NCBI GenBank assembly: GCA_017554565.1
Contig: JAFZID010000148.1
Span: 1-34,938 of the forward strand
Length of the DNA: 34,938 nucleotides
Reading direction: 5' to 3'
Origin: a bacterium
GTDB taxonomy: Bacteria > Auribacterota > UBA3054
Part shown: piece after piece, positions 15,122 to 22,477 of the stretch
Position numbering within the stretch: the stretch's first letter is position 1
Layout of the letters: each line of letters begins with the position of its first letter
Made by a program: the position numbers and the translations under genes
The notes under the pieces: generated by a model
Told to the model about the DNA's origin: nothing
Seen by the model: the letters and a program-made list of their open reading frames with translations, nothing else
Databases searched by the model: none

Positions 15122-16823
15122 ACTTGCCGGCCCGGCGGCAGATCATCGTGCGAACGCAAGCTATCTCCACGTCGAAGATGGTGGCGTCGGACTTCCTGTC
15201 CCAGTACTGCACAAGTTTGACGCTATAAGCCGACGCGAACTCAGGCAGATTAGTGACGCAGAAATTGCCGGCTAGGTGCGCGGCCTCAAATTTGGCGTCC
15301 GCCGCGTCATCGCTGAAAGCGGCGGTGCGCGCCGCCGGATCAATGGTGAAGATTAACGGGTTGCCGCCCTCGCGTTCCGGCGCCATCACGAGGCTAAACG
15401 TCCGCCCGGGCTGCGCTGTGAACTCTTGAATCGGCGCCGGCGGCGCGATCTCCGGCACCCACTTCGTGCCGAGCGTGCCGTCGGGATTCTGGATCAGTTC
15501 GCGGAACACGAGCCAGCCGCCCCAGCCGTGAATGTGGTTGAGCCAGCCGGCCATGATGCGGCGGTTTTCGCCGAAGGGAGCGACCATCGGCACGGATAGC
15601 CCTTCGTAGGGAGCAAAGCCCGTGTCCGTCCAGTTTACGAAGGTGCCCGGTTCTCCCGTGGGGCTGTAGGCGAACTTCGTAAAGCCCTGGAACAGGTAAT
15701 AGCGGCCGTTCCACTCGAAAAGGCAGGGGCAGTCCCCGCCGATTGGTATCGTGTCGTCGTACAGCGTCCAGTCGCCGATGTGGTCGCTCTTCAGAATCGT
15801 TCCGGGCATGCCGTAGCCCGTCACCAGCCCAAGAAGACCGTCCATGCGGTTGTAGATGGTTGGATTCTGCGTGGCGTGGACGATCCGGCGCGACGGAGTA
15901 AAGCGGATGCCGTCCTCGGACACCGCGTAGGTGGCGCCGATCGGATAGGCGGGGTCTTTGGTGAGGCGGCTCGTGTGCAGACCGTAAGCAAGGTGGAGCT
16001 TGCCCTCATAAAGAAACGGCGTGCCGGTGCCCAGCGAAGTCCACCATTCGTCAAGCGGCACGGCGGCCGGATGTTCTTCCCAGTTGACGAGGTCAGATGA
16101 GGAGAGGTGCGCGAAGTAGTGCCGTCCCACGCCGCCGCCCGATCCGTGATGGCGCCGGTCGAAGAGGTAGAACACATGGAAGCGCCCCTTGAAGCTTCCG
16201 ACGGCCACGTCACCCACCCAGGCGTTGGGGTCGTCGGGCGTCCAATACTGGATCGGGCGCGTTATGCGGCGGGAATCAGGCGTCTCGGGAAGGGCGTCCG
16301 CGAGCGCGGGCGATGAGAAGGAGGCCTTCTTCACTCGCGGCGAGAGGATTCGCTCCTTAGCGTCGGCTGTCCAGGGGATGGAGTCCGGATCGGGCGGCAT
16401 GTCGTCGTCCCGCACGCCGTCCACGATGATCGTCCAGCGCGACAAGGCAAAATTAATGGTCACGTCGTGAATGACGTCCGCGCGCGGAAGCGCGCCGAGG
16501 GGAATTCCTACGCGTCCGCCAATCTCGCAGATCGTCGCTTCGATGACAGGGCACGAACCGTCGGGCATCGGGAAGTTGAGGTAGTTGCCGCTCCGGTCGT
16601 CATACGACTTCAGATCTTTGTTTTGCCCGGCCATGCGAAGCGCGAGCTTCGCGCAGCCGACCTCGTAGAGCGCTTCGTCGGCCTTAACATCGGAGAGATC
16701 GAGGCGGAGTTTCACGGTGAAACAAGGCGCGGCGGCCTGCGCTGCGAGTGTAGTGCAAAGGGCCAGCGCGGCGGCAAGGGGGCGATGTTTCACGGTCGTG
16801 GCCTTTTCATCGGAGTTAACCAT
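15099..16823 (-). CDS. Secreted five-bladed beta-propeller glycosidase, GH32/GH43-like
   Basis: 574 aa with a signal peptide after a basic n-region (...VKHRPLAAALALCTTLAAQAAA). Residues about 190-470 look like a GH-F/J-type propeller: YWTPDDPNAWVGDVAVGSF (D198 equals the WMNDPNG nucleophile position of GH32), FHVFYLFDRRHHGS, SSDLVNWEEHPAA and GGDCPCLFEWNGRYYLF. In GH32 the acid/base lies in ECP; here that position reads DCP (D364), so activity or exact family is uncertain. The C-terminal part is beta-rich, as in GH32. It probably acts on plant or host glycans outside the cytoplasm. GC is somewhat higher than next door (67-70% in sampled lines against about 63% in an M16 line), a weak hint of different origin. 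No Shine-Dalgarno is visible before the ATG. Confidence 0.72.
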   Translation of the reverse strand: MVNSDEKATTVKHRPLAAALALCTTLAAQAAAPCFTVKLRLDLSDVKADEALYEVGCAKLALRMAGQNKDLKSYDDRSGNYLNFPMPDGSCPVIEATICEIGGRVGIPLGALPRADVIHDVTINFALSRWTIIVDGVRDDDMPPDPDSIPWTADAKERILSPRVKKASFSSPALADALPETPDSRRITRPIQYWTPDDPNAWVGDVAVGSFKGRFHVFYLFDRRHHGSGGGVGRHYFAHLSSSDLVNWEEHPAAVPLDEWWTSLGTGTPFLYEGKLHLAYGLHTSRLTKDPAYPIGATYAVSEDGIRFTPSRRIVHATQNPTIYNRMDGLLGLVTGYGMPGTILKSDHIGDWTLYDDTIPIGGDCPCLFEWNGRYYLFQGFTKFAYSPTGEPGTFVNWTDTGFAPYEGLSVPMVAPFGENRRIMAGWLNHIHGWGGWLVFRELIQNPDGTLGTKWVPEIAPPAPIQEFTAQPGRTFSLVMAPEREGGNPLIFTIDPAARTAAFSDDAADAKFEAAHLAGNFCVTNLPEFASAYSVKLVQYWDRKSDATIFDVEIACVRTMICRRAGKFGKAETK

Positions 16824-16854
16824 TAAGAGAAAAACTAGATATTCAGTTATATTG

Positions 16855-16863
16855 ATTATACCA
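16855..16863 (-). promoter_or_regulatory. Extended -10 promoter of the GH32-like gene
   Basis: The minus strand reads TGGTATAAT, a perfect extended -10 element (TGN-TATAAT) with no clear -35. Transcription would begin about 25 bases before the ATG at 16823. Confidence 0.6.
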
Positions 16864-16904
16864 TATAAGCGCGCGGCAAATCACGCAAAAACGCTCCCCA
16901 TTAA

Positions 16905-16913
16905 TGCTATAAT
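16905..16913 (+). promoter_or_regulatory. Extended -10 promoter giving a leaderless PHP mRNA
   Basis: TGCTATAAT is a perfect extended -10 element whose last base is only 8 bases before the ATG at 16922. Start of transcription would fall at or within a couple of bases of the start codon, and the intervening TTAGATGT has no Shine-Dalgarno. No -35 consensus is seen. Confidence 0.65.
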
Positions 16914-16921
16914 TTAGATGT

Positions 16922-17674
16922 ATGACAAGAATACCTACACCTAAAACAGACCTGCACACCCACACCATCGCCAGCGACCACGCGGACGGCTCCTGGGAGG
17001 AGATGGCGCAGGCCGCCTTTGAAAAGGGCCTGCAGGCTTTCGCCGTGACCGAGCACGGGCCAAGTATCGCCCGCTGCCCGCACATCGGCTATTTCGCGAA
17101 TCTTCCTAAGATCGCGCCCAGGGATCTGCCCGTAGTCATGCTCTACGGCGTGGAGGACGACCTCATCGACACCGACGGCAGGACGGCCCTCCCGGACGAA
17201 ATAAAAGCGCAGCTGGACATCGTCCTAGTGGGGACGCACACCTTCGGCTGGGTCAGGAACACGCTTTTGAGCGACATAAAAAAAGGCTTGTACAAAGCGA
17301 TGGAAAACCCTCACATCGACGTCATAAGCCATCCCGTCAATCCCTGGTATCCCATGGATTACGTTGAAATAGCCAAAGTCGCCCTGGACACCGACACCGT
17401 TTTGGAATTCAACCTGAGCAAGATCGATTTCCAGGAGAAAGAGTGGCGGAAATTCCTTGGCGTGGCCGCGGAATACAAGCTTCCCATCATAATCAGCTCC
17501 GACTCCCATTCCACCGACAGGATCGGCTTCGACAACCTGCCCTACGAATGGCTGGAAGGGATCGAGCCTGAGCAAATCATGAACAGGGACCTTCCGACCG
17601 TGGTGGATCGCTTTAAGATCAAGCGGCCGGAAGTCATAGCCTGCACCGAAAAACTCAGGAAGGAGGCAAAATGA
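16922..17674 (+). CDS. PHP-domain metal-dependent phosphoesterase (YcdX-like)
   Basis: 250 aa. PHP-family metal ligands are visible: DLHTHT (H12, H14), the later VTEH (E44, H45), GTHTFG, VISHPVN and the C-terminal SSDSHSTDRIG. The layout and length match the YcdX/PHP hydrolases that bind a trinuclear metal centre and hydrolyse phosphate esters; the substrate is unknown. No signal peptide, so cytoplasmic. It is the first gene of an operon: its stop overlaps the start of the LolA-like gene (ATGA, 17671-17674). A histidinol phosphatase role is possible but no histidine genes are nearby. The start is taken at 16922 because the promoter leaves no room for a longer form. Confidence 0.88.
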   Translation: MTRIPTPKTDLHTHTIASDHADGSWEEMAQAAFEKGLQAFAVTEHGPSIARCPHIGYFANLPKIAPRDLPVVMLYGVEDDLIDTDGRTALPDEIKAQLDIVLVGTHTFGWVRNTLLSDIKKGLYKAMENPHIDVISHPVNPWYPMDYVEIAKVALDTDTVLEFNLSKIDFQEKEWRKFLGVAAEYKLPIIISSDSHSTDRIGFDNLPYEWLEGIEPEQIMNRDLPTVVDRFKIKRPEVIACTEKLRKEAK

Positions 17675-18408
17675 AAAGATTTTTTATCCTGACTCTTCTC
17701 GTCATGACGGCCTTTGCCGCCGAAAACGAAACGAAAAGCGAAGAGGTAAAAACTCCTCCGGCGGAGATCAAACTGAAGCAGGAAAACTCCCCGGCCAAAA
17801 GCGAAGCGGCGAAAAGCGCTCCCAAGATCGACAAAGCCCTGGAGGAGCTCGGCGTAAAGATCAAGGACCTCAAGACCTTCACCGCCGACTTCACCCAGCT
17901 GGACATCGATCCTTTGTTCATGGACGAAAGCACGCACAAGGGAAAGCTGAGTTTCCTGAGGGCCGTCATGGAAGGAAAGACGAATTGCTTTCTGCGCTTC
18001 GACTATACCGAGCCGGAAAAGTCCGTGACCATACTGACGCCCCTGGGCATCCTCATCTACACCGACGACATGACGGAGCCCCAGATCTCCCCGGCCAGGG
18101 ACGGCAACAGCGCCGACATAATTTTCTCCACCTTCGTCTCCCCCGCCGCCCTGAAACGCCACTACGAAGTTCTCCCCGGTAAATCCCAGAAAGCTTATTC
18201 CTTCAAGCTCGTTCCCAAAAGCCCCTTCGCCAAAAGCTTCTTCACGGAAGCCGAAGTTGACTTCTCCGAAAAGACCGGCCTGCCCGAAAGGCTGCGGCAG
18301 ATAAAGATCAACGGCCAGGACATCACCATCAATTTTACCAACGCAGAGCTGAACGCCCAGCTGCCTGTTGACAACTTCGATGCCGCTTCGCTTAAAAAGA
18401 AACCTTAG
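17671..18408 (+). CDS. LolA-like outer-membrane lipoprotein carrier
   Basis: 245 aa with a signal peptide (MKRFFILTLLVMTAFAA) and a Lys/Glu-rich linker to about residue 50. The LolA pattern follows: LKTFTADFTQLD, a KGKLSFLR strand, then CFLRFDYTEPEKSVTILTPLGILIYTDD, equivalent to the F-W-Y...P and LWxYD region of LolA. The family forms a half-barrel in the periplasm that carries lipoproteins or other lipids to the outer membrane. Overlaps the PHP gene by 4 bases and the next LolA-like gene by about 29. Whether this is the general LolA or a specialised paralogue is not decidable here. Confidence 0.8.
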   Translation: MKRFFILTLLVMTAFAAENETKSEEVKTPPAEIKLKQENSPAKSEAAKSAPKIDKALEELGVKIKDLKTFTADFTQLDIDPLFMDESTHKGKLSFLRAVMEGKTNCFLRFDYTEPEKSVTILTPLGILIYTDDMTEPQISPARDGNSADIIFSTFVSPAALKRHYEVLPGKSQKAYSFKLVPKSPFAKSFFTEAEVDFSEKTGLPERLRQIKINGQDITINFTNAELNAQLPVDNFDAASLKKKP

Positions 18409-19348
18409 TTTTGTCCTGGCTTTCTGTTTGTCCCTCGCCCTGGCGGCCGGAGAGGAGGATTTCGTGGAAAGCGAAGAAGAGCTTTCCCCCGCCACCAACG
18501 TTGTCGTTAAGATCGAGGACAAGCATCTTAACGAGATAATCTCCGGCATCGAGAATTCCGCCAGGCACACCCGCACGTACTGCGCCTATTTCCACCAGTG
18601 CGAATACAATAAATACGACGTTCCCGGCGCGGAGACCAGCGGACGCTTCTTCCTGGAACGCCAGCGCTATTCCGCCGAGGAGGACGAGAAGCCCAGGCTT
18701 TACTTCCGCATGCGCTTCGAATATCTGCAGCCCAAGGCCGCCGTGACCATATTGGACGGCGCGAACCTCTATTCTCTCAGGCAGGACAAGAAGGAAGCCC
18801 AGACGCTCCTGGTGGACAACCGCAAGATAGAGGTGGCCTTCGCCGGCTTCATGTCCATGAAGGAGCTGCTGGAGCACTTCAACGTCTCCATAGCCGCGGA
18901 AAACACCAAGGAAGTTGCCTTGGAACTTACACCCTCCAGCGAGATGGCCCGCAAGCTTTTCGCCTCCGTGAGACTGACTTTTGACAAAATTAGTTTTCTC
19001 CCGACCTCAGTGACCCAGAACCGCCACGACGGAGGACGCAACCTTTTCATCCTGGCCAAGCCTCAGAGGAACGTGATCTTCGAATCGAGGACCTTCGAGC
19101 CGGCCTTCATGAAAGATTTCATAAAGCTGCATTACGTCAAGCCGCCTCCCATGGTCTGCGTCACCAACGTCACGCCCTGCGTCGTGACCAACAACGTTTT
19201 CTACACCGTCACCAACACGCTTCTGACCGCCCAGGGGGAAAGAGATGACATCTGCCAGGCTGTCAGGACGGAAATTAAAGACACTATCGTTACGAACATA
19301 ACGAAAGTCCCGGCGAAACAACAAAAAGAGCGGCTTTTGCCGCTCTGA
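18380..19348 (+). CDS. Second LolA-like exported protein with a VTN-rich C-terminal tail
   Basis: 322 aa from ATG 18380; a TTG at 18368 would add four residues but spoils nothing and gains nothing, so ATG is preferred. Signal peptide MPLRLKRNLSFVLAFCLSLALAAG. The core repeats the LolA pattern of the previous gene: TRTYCAYFHQ, FRMRFEYLQPKAAVTILDGANLYSLRQD, then KIEVAFAGFMSMKELLEHF. The C-terminal about 75 residues form an extension with repeated VTN (CVTNVTPCVVTNN...TVTNT...IVTNIT) not present in ordinary LolA. It overlaps the first LolA-like gene by 29 bases in another frame, so the two are translationally linked and may work as a pair. The last codons and stop lie inside a hairpin. Confidence 0.75.
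   Translation: MPLRLKRNLSFVLAFCLSLALAAGEEDFVESEEELSPATNVVVKIEDKHLNEIISGIENSARHTRTYCAYFHQCEYNKYDVPGAETSGRFFLERQRYSAEEDEKPRLYFRMRFEYLQPKAAVTILDGANLYSLRQDKKEAQTLLVDNRKIEVAFAGFMSMKELLEHFNVSIAAENTKEVALELTPSSEMARKLFASVRLTFDKISFLPTSVTQNRHDGGRNLFILAKPQRNVIFESRTFEPAFMKDFIKLHYVKPPPMVCVTNVTPCVVTNNVFYTVTNTLLTAQGERDDICQAVRTEIKDTIVTNITKVPAKQQKERLLPL
19317..19346 (-). terminator. Terminator of the metG-nikR-like operon, overlapping the convergent LolA gene end
   Basis: A perfect 8-bp stem (AGAGCGGC 19327-19334, GCCGCTCT 19339-19346) with a TTTT loop. On the minus strand it is followed by TTTTTGTTGTTT, a good Rho-independent tail, just 10 bases beyond the NikR-like stop. On the plus strand the hairpin contains the final codons and the first base of the stop of the LolA-like gene and lacks a T run. 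Confidence 0.85.
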
Positions 19349-19356
19349 GAAGATCG

Positions 19357-19776
19357 TTACTTGTGGCAGGGCGGCTTGGTGTCCGCGAACTGCGTCTGGC
19401 TTGACAATATCCCCTTGATGCTGGTGAGCTGTTCGGCCGCCAGCGAGACTTCCTCCGACTTGCCGTAAAGAATGGTGAGATCCAGGAAATACTCGTTCTC
19501 CTCGTGGACGATCTGCGATCCTTTGATGAAGCCGTTCAATTTTCTCTTGGCCTTCGCCAGCTCCCCCAATATCTCCGGAGACGACCTTACGATCATGCTG
19601 ACGATGGCGAAGACTTTGTCTTCCGGCGCGGCGCTGCTGTTGGCGTTGAGAAATTTTCTGACCAGATCCCGCAGAGCTGCGGAGCGGTTCCTATAGCCCG
19701 CTTTCGCGATCTTTTTATCGAAATTCAAAAGGAGCCCCTCTTCCAGGGAGACTCCGAACCTGGTCATCTTCGCCAT
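19357..19776 (-). CDS. NikR-family ribbon-helix-helix regulator lacking most nickel ligands
   Basis: 139 aa. Residues 1-45 form a ribbon-helix-helix DNA-binding domain (TRFGVSLEEGLLLNFDKKI, GYRNRSAALRDLVRKF), very close to NikR. Residues 54-125 match the NikR ACT-like tetramerisation domain (FAIVSMIV..., then FLDLTILYGKSEEV...EQLTSIKGI). By alignment with Escherichia coli NikR, the nickel ligands H76, H87 and C95 correspond to R78, I89 and F97; only H89 is kept (H91). A terminal PPCHK could offer new ligands. It is therefore probably a transcription factor with a different signal. It starts one base after the stop of the lipoprotein gene and is last in the metG operon. Confidence 0.85.
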   Translation of the reverse strand: MAKMTRFGVSLEEGLLLNFDKKIAKAGYRNRSAALRDLVRKFLNANSSAAPEDKVFAIVSMIVRSSPEILGELAKAKRKLNGFIKGSQIVHEENEYFLDLTILYGKSEEVSLAAEQLTSIKGILSSQTQFADTKPPCHK

Positions 19777-19777
19777 C

Positions 19778-20224
19778 TCACCACTCTCTGAAGGATTCCT
19801 CTTCCAGATCTTTTTCGCTTTCCTCGAAGCGCTTGTACTCCTTATAGCGAGTATTGGCTTCCTCTTCCCGCTTTTCCGTATTTTTCTCGTCCTTCAGGAC
19901 CGCCATGCAGCTTTTCGTCATGGGATACAGTTCGCTGGGCGCCAGGGCTCCGAAGGGCCAGAGGATGTAGCCCGGGAGATAATAGACCCAGGCGGTATAG
20001 GCCGCCAGGTCTCCGTAGGTGGTGTTCCTGGTCTCCTCGTAAACTTTCATCTGATGATCGTCGCCCAGGTCGATAAGTTTGTCGGAGCACCATTCGATGC
20101 CGTTCAGGGGCGCCACCAGAGTGTCGCCTATGGCGGCGAAGGGCAGGGCGCAGCCCGCGCCGACCTTGCAGCCGCTAAGAGAAAAAGCAAGAAGAAAAAC
20201 TATCGCGAAAAGACTTTTTTTCAT
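19778..20224 (-). CDS. Small lipoprotein of unknown function
   Basis: 148 aa. Signal peptide with lipobox: MKKSLFAIVFLLAFSLSGC, Cys19 being the lipidated residue. The middle holds an aromatic, weakly hydrophobic stretch (AYTAWVYYLPGYILWPFGALAP). The C-terminal 40 residues are highly charged (many Glu, Lys, Arg) and probably helical. I do not recognise a family. The gene lies 3 bases after metG and 1 base before the NikR-like gene, so it is co-transcribed with both; no functional link is evident. Confidence 0.72.
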   Translation of the reverse strand: MKKSLFAIVFLLAFSLSGCKVGAGCALPFAAIGDTLVAPLNGIEWCSDKLIDLGDDHQMKVYEETRNTTYGDLAAYTAWVYYLPGYILWPFGALAPSELYPMTKSCMAVLKDEKNTEKREEEANTRYKEYKRFEESEKDLEEESFREW

Positions 20225-20227
20225 AGG

Positions 20228-22345
20228 TCACTGAATGGGGGTGCCGGGGCCCACTTCCGGGCTGTCGGTGGTTAAGAGCGTAACTTTGTCTTCCGTGCAG
20301 GCGCACAAGAGCATGCCCTGGGATTCCAATCCTCTCAGCTTGCGGTAAGGCAGGTTGCAGACCGCCACCACGTTCTTGCCGATGACATCCTCGGGCTTGT
20401 AGTATAGCGCGATGCCCGCCAGGATCTGGCGTTCCTCGGTCCCGAAGGAGACCTGCAGCTTCAGAAGTTTGTCGGCTTTGGGAACGGCTTCGGCGCTCAA
20501 TATCCTGCCCACCCTAAGGTCGATCTTCTCAAGGTCCTCGATGGAGATCTTCGCAAGGGATATCGTGCCCTCCGGCGTCTCGCCGGAAGCCTTTTTCTCT
20601 TCGGCAGCCTTGGCGTATTCGTCCGCGGCTTTCTTCTCCTCGGCCTCTTCCTTTTCCATGCGCTCCACGGCCTTGGCCAGGCGTTCAAGCTCCGGCTCGA
20701 TATCCTTGTCCTCCAGCTTGGAGAAAAGGATCTTGGGCTCGTTGATCTTCAAGCCGGCCGCTTCCAGTTTCCAGGCTTCGTTCCAGGGCGTTTCCTCAAG
20801 TTTTCCTTCAAATCCCATCATGGAGAAAAGCTCTTCCATGGAGAAGGGAATGAAGGGGAAGAAGACCGTGTTCAAAGCCCTGATGATCCTGACGCAGGTG
20901 TACATGACGGCGGCGCAGCGCTCCATGTTTTCTTTCCTGAGTTTCCAGGGCTCCGAGGCGTCGTAATAGCGGTTGGCGGCCCTGGCCATATCCATGGCCC
21001 TCCCTACAGCCTGGCGGTTCTTATAGTGGTCGATGAGATCGCCGGTCTCCTGAAGGCCCAGCCTCATCTCGTCCAAGACCGCCTCGTCGTCCGCGGAGAG
21101 TTTCACGTTCTCCGGGACCTTGCCGTCGAAATACTTCTGCAGGAAAGTCGCCGTGCGGTTGATGAAGTTGCCCAGAATGTTGGCCAGTTCGTCGTTGTTG
21201 CAGCGCTGCAGCATCTTCCAGGAGAAGTCCGCGTCCTTGTTTTCCGGCAGGTTGGCGGCCAGGGTGTAGCGCAGGATGTCGGGGGCGAAACTCTTCAGGT
21301 AATCCGGCACCCAGACGGCGTAGTCGCGGCTGGTGCTTAGTTTCCTGCCCTCCAGGTTCAAAAATTCGTTGGCGGGTATCTGACTGGGCAGATTATAGCC
21401 TTCCTGGGCCATCAGGACCGCCGGGAAGAAGATGGCGTGGAAAACGATGTTGTCTTTGCCTATAAAGTGTATGATTTCGCACTCCGGATTCTTCCAGTAG
21501 TCTTTCCAGCGTTCCGGCTCCCCTATCTTTTCCGCCCACTCTTTGGTGGCGGAGATGTAGCCTATGGGCGCGTCGAACCAGACGTAGAGGACTTTGCCCT
21601 CGCTGTCAGGCAGCGGAACGGGGATGCCCCACTCCAGGTCTCTCGTGATGGCGCGGTCTCCCAGGCCTTCCTTGAACCAGCCGCCGCAGTAGTTCATGAC
21701 GTTGTCCTTCCAGTCCTTTTTCGTGGCCAGCCATTCTTCCAGTTCCTTCTGGAAGCGCGCCATGGGAAGATACCAGTGCGTAGTGGATCTGACCACCGGC
21801 ACGGTCCCGGATATCGTGCTCCTGGGATTGATGAGGCTCATGGGATCGAGCCAGCTGCCGCATTTCTCGCACTGGTCGCCCCTGGCGTTGGTGTTGCCGC
21901 AGTGCGGGCATGTGCCCTGGACGTAGCGGTCAGCCAGGAACATCTTGTGCTCCTCGTCGTAGAACTGTTTCGATTCCTTGGAGACCAGCTTTCCGTCGCG
22001 GTGCATCTTCAGGAAAAACTCCTGGCTGGTGGCATGGTGTATCAGAAGCGAGGTCCTGGAAAAGTTGTCGAATTTGATGCCCAGTCCCGCGAAGCTGTCC
22101 CTGTTGAGCACATAGTATTCGTCCACCAGCTGCTGGGGCGTTATGCCGCGCTTCCTGGCCGCGATGGTGATGGGCACGCCGTGCTCGTCGGCGCCGCAGA
22201 TGAAGACCACGTCGTCGCCTTTCAGGCGATGGTAACGGACGAAAATGTCAGCGGGAAGATACGCTCCGGCGATATGGCCGATATGGATGGGGCCGTTGCT
22301 GTAAGGGAGCGCGCTGGTAACAAGTAGCTTGCGTTTTTTAGTCAT
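20228..22345 (-). CDS. metG: Methionyl-tRNA synthetase with C-terminal tRNA-binding domain
   Basis: 705 aa. Charges tRNA-Met with methionine in the cytoplasm. The HIGH motif is PIHIGH (H21-H24), the zinc knuckle is CPHCGN...CEKCG, and the KMSKS loop is GRKLSTSRD near residue 336. An anticodon-binding helical domain follows, then a Glu/Lys/Ala-rich linker, then the EMAP/Trbp111-type domain (IEDLEKIDLRVGRI ... NLPYRKLRGLESQGM) that promotes dimerisation and tRNA binding. All catalytic motifs are intact and the length is typical. It heads a three-gene transcription unit with a small lipoprotein and a NikR-like regulator. AGGA about 10 bases before the ATG serves as ribosome site. Confidence 0.97.
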   Translation of the reverse strand: MTKKRKLLVTSALPYSNGPIHIGHIAGAYLPADIFVRYHRLKGDDVVFICGADEHGVPITIAARKRGITPQQLVDEYYVLNRDSFAGLGIKFDNFSRTSLLIHHATSQEFFLKMHRDGKLVSKESKQFYDEEHKMFLADRYVQGTCPHCGNTNARGDQCEKCGSWLDPMSLINPRSTISGTVPVVRSTTHWYLPMARFQKELEEWLATKKDWKDNVMNYCGGWFKEGLGDRAITRDLEWGIPVPLPDSEGKVLYVWFDAPIGYISATKEWAEKIGEPERWKDYWKNPECEIIHFIGKDNIVFHAIFFPAVLMAQEGYNLPSQIPANEFLNLEGRKLSTSRDYAVWVPDYLKSFAPDILRYTLAANLPENKDADFSWKMLQRCNNDELANILGNFINRTATFLQKYFDGKVPENVKLSADDEAVLDEMRLGLQETGDLIDHYKNRQAVGRAMDMARAANRYYDASEPWKLRKENMERCAAVMYTCVRIIRALNTVFFPFIPFSMEELFSMMGFEGKLEETPWNEAWKLEAAGLKINEPKILFSKLEDKDIEPELERLAKAVERMEKEEAEEKKAADEYAKAAEEKKASGETPEGTISLAKISIEDLEKIDLRVGRILSAEAVPKADKLLKLQVSFGTEERQILAGIALYYKPEDVIGKNVVAVCNLPYRKLRGLESQGMLLCACTEDKVTLLTTDSPEVGPGTPIQ

Positions 22346-22381
22346 GGGCTTTTCCTGTCATTTAAATTACATTATTTATTT

Positions 22382-22390
22382 ATTATAGCA
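22382..22390 (-). promoter_or_regulatory. Extended -10 promoter of metG
   Basis: The minus strand reads TGCTATAAT, the same extended -10 as before the PHP gene. It lies about 37 bases upstream of the metG ATG; no -35 consensus is visible. Confidence 0.6.
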
Positions 22391-22424
22391 AAACTGACCT
22401 TGCCGCGGACGGCGGAGCGGAGGC

Positions 22425-22459
22425 AAAAAAAATACCCGCGCTTTCGCACGGGTATTTTT
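22425..22459 (-). terminator. Rho-independent terminator after the Cys-rich gene
   Basis: An 8-bp stem (AATACCCG 22431-22438 with CGGGTATT 22449-22456), extended by A-T pairs, with a 10-base loop and, on the minus strand, a T run. It lies about 20 bases past the stop of the Cys-rich gene and isolates it from metG. Confidence 0.88.
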
Positions 22460-22477
22460 ACCATTAAAGTAATTTAA

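Noticed and set aside
18368-18370. TTG as start of the second LolA-like gene
   Set aside because: ATG at 18380 begins the signal peptide directly; the TTG adds four residues and has no better ribosome site.
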